From Gemmatimonadota bacterium (lineage in GTDB: Bacteria > Gemmatimonadota > Gemmatimonadetes > Gemmatimonadales > Gemmatimonadaceae), in assembly GCA_016200495.1 (NCBI GenBank), contig JACQES010000250.1, forward strand, positions 1 to 32,286: DNA of 32,286 nucleotides, written 5' to 3'. Within the stretch, counting starts at the first letter, position 1. Each line of letters opens with the position of its first letter. Both the position numbers and the translations under genes were made by a program. Shown piece by piece: positions 31,623 to 32,286 of the stretch. The notes beneath the pieces are model-generated. The model searched no databases, was not told where the DNA came from, and saw only the letters and a list, made by a program, of their open reading frames with translations.

Positions 31623-31913
31623 TTACCGCGCCTCCGCGAACCCCGCAGCGAGTTCCTGCGCTGTCATGCAGGGCATGATCTCGATCTCGGCGTCGAGCGC
31701 CCAGAGCACCGGCTCGAACCAGGCCGCCTGCATCCCGGGCGACGGGAGGTCGAATACCGCGCGCATCGTGCGTCGCCCCTGCTCGACGAAGAAGTACGCG
31801 CACTCCGGCTTGATGCGCTCGAGCGTCTGCTGGATGACGGTGCCCATCGAACCGTCGCGGATCGTGCGGTTGCCGGCGGCAACGGGAACGCGAATCGTGA
31901 CCATCATGCGCAT
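31623..31913 (-). CDS. Small alpha/beta protein of unknown function (96 aa)
   Basis: A 96-residue protein starting MRMMVTIRVPVAAGN at ATG 31913, with GGAG about 8 nt upstream on its strand. The pattern strand-helix-strand-strand-helix (MMVTIRV; TVIQQTLERIKPECAYFF; RRTMRAVFDL; FEPVLWALDAEIEIMPCM) suggests a ferredoxin-like dimeric alpha+beta fold, as in small stress-responsive or muconolactone-isomerase-like barrels. Related short proteins in databases are sometimes labelled 'panthothenate synthetase', which is a poor label: nothing here resembles PanC. Cytosolic. Convergent with the secreted hydrolase and 117 nt downstream of the hydrolase fragment at the right edge, which may be co-transcribed. 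Confidence 0.65.
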   Translation of the reverse strand: MRMMVTIRVPVAAGNRTIRDGSMGTVIQQTLERIKPECAYFFVEQGRRTMRAVFDLPSPGMQAAWFEPVLWALDAEIEIMPCMTAQELAAGFAEAR

Positions 31914-32030
31914 GGCGGGACTCCGGTTGGGGGGCGCCAACGCGGCGCCCGGCGCGAGTCCTACGCCGTCACGGCGCGTCCGGATGTCGACCTCCCGGCG
32001 AACGGCGCCGCTAACGGGTGCTAACGCGCG

Positions 32031-32286
32031 CTACCGCGTCCGCTCGAGGAAGCGCTCCACCGCCGGCCACGCGATCTCCGGCTGCTCCGCGTACGCGAAG
32101 TGCGCCGCGCGGGGCACCTTCACCAGTTCCGCGTTCGGCAGCGCGGTCGTCCACGCCTCCACGAGGTCCATCGGGATCGCCTCGTCCTGGCCGTGCACCA
32201 CGAGCACCGGCATGCGCAGCGACGCGAGCGCGGCGCGGAGGTCCCAGTCGCCGTAGCTCGCCATCACGACGCGGTTGGTGATCGCG
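32031..32286 (-). CDS. Alpha/beta hydrolase, C-terminal part (gene starts beyond right edge)
   Basis: The last 84 codons of a protein whose start is outside the window. The visible part shows the closing features of alpha/beta hydrolases: LRMPVLVVHGQDEAIPMDL, where D of GQDEAIP is the usual acid of the triad, and LVKVPRAAHFAYAEQPEI, whose AAHF holds the catalytic histidine. It ends with the standard helix IAWPAVERFLERTR. The nucleophile serine is off the edge. Hydrolase type (esterase, epoxide hydrolase, haloperoxidase-like) cannot be decided. The gap of 117 nt to the next minus-strand gene contains GCTAACG twice (32010-32030 area) but no clear terminator. Confidence 0.8.
   Translation of the reverse strand, partial: AITNRVVMASYGDWDLRAALASLRMPVLVVHGQDEAIPMDLVEAWTTALPNAELVKVPRAAHFAYAEQPEIAWPAVERFLERTR

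Overview
The window is a GC-rich (about 70% by eye), gene-dense bacterial chromosome segment with no rRNA, tRNA, insertion sequence, prophage or CRISPR array that I could see. The mix of genes fits Gemmatimonadota or a close relative: a secreted CBM9/DUF5916 outer-membrane protein, several secreted peptidases, a membrane-anchored FMN glutamate-synthase-like enzyme, an ankyrin protein with a helical N-terminal domain, and an ECF sigma/RskA-type anti-sigma pair. The phylum is an inference from gene content and base composition; no marker gene is present.

Layout. 1-1018 (-): start of a cysteine desulfurase-like gene preceded by a beta-hydroxyacid dehydrogenase. 1249-1455 (+): small unknown protein. 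1541-4192 (-): DUF5916 beta-barrel protein. 4411-6826 (+): mgtE and an EamA exporter. 6823-7545 (-): SURF1. 7645-8815 (+): overlapping pair, membrane zinc-ribbon protein plus SPFH protein. 8833-9642 (-): DUF72. 9726-10676 (+): DEDDh exonuclease, followed by a 9-bp tandem array. 10810-11226 (-) and 11367-12575 (+): divergent Lrp/AsnC regulator and ornithine aminotransferase around an AT-rich, repeat-bearing control region. 12703-13424 (+): DUF1905 protein overlapping an unknown. 13492-17214 (+): glutamate-synthase-like protein, ankyrin protein and a DUF1579-like protein. 17415-18793 (+): ECF sigma and anti-sigma. 18893-20449 (-): FGGY kinase. 20647-21099 (+): small 4-TM protein behind two identical palindromic operators. 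21155-25457 (-): unknown 514-aa protein and MgtA ATPase. 25637-28973 (+): M20 amidohydrolase broken by an in-frame amber codon, YaeQ, and M19 dipeptidase. 28963-30342 (-): flavin monooxygenase. 30465-31571 (+): secreted MetX-like hydrolase. 31623-31913 (-): small ferredoxin-like-fold candidate. 32031-end (-): 3' end of an alpha/beta hydrolase.

This is mostly a housekeeping and accessory-metabolism region. Nothing resembles a complete new defence or mobile system. The points most worth a second look are the amber-interrupted M20 gene, the tandem operators at 20588-20618, the Lrp/rocD intergenic repeats, the 9-bp minisatellite between convergent genes, the zinc-ribbon/SPFH overlap, and a recurrent CTTT motif 4-6 nt before several start codons that lack a Shine-Dalgarno sequence. 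No stretch longer than about 300 bases lacks a gene; the larger gaps (1019-1248, 4193-4410, 15067-15274, 16541-16746, 17215-17414, 20450-20646) are described with their neighbours.
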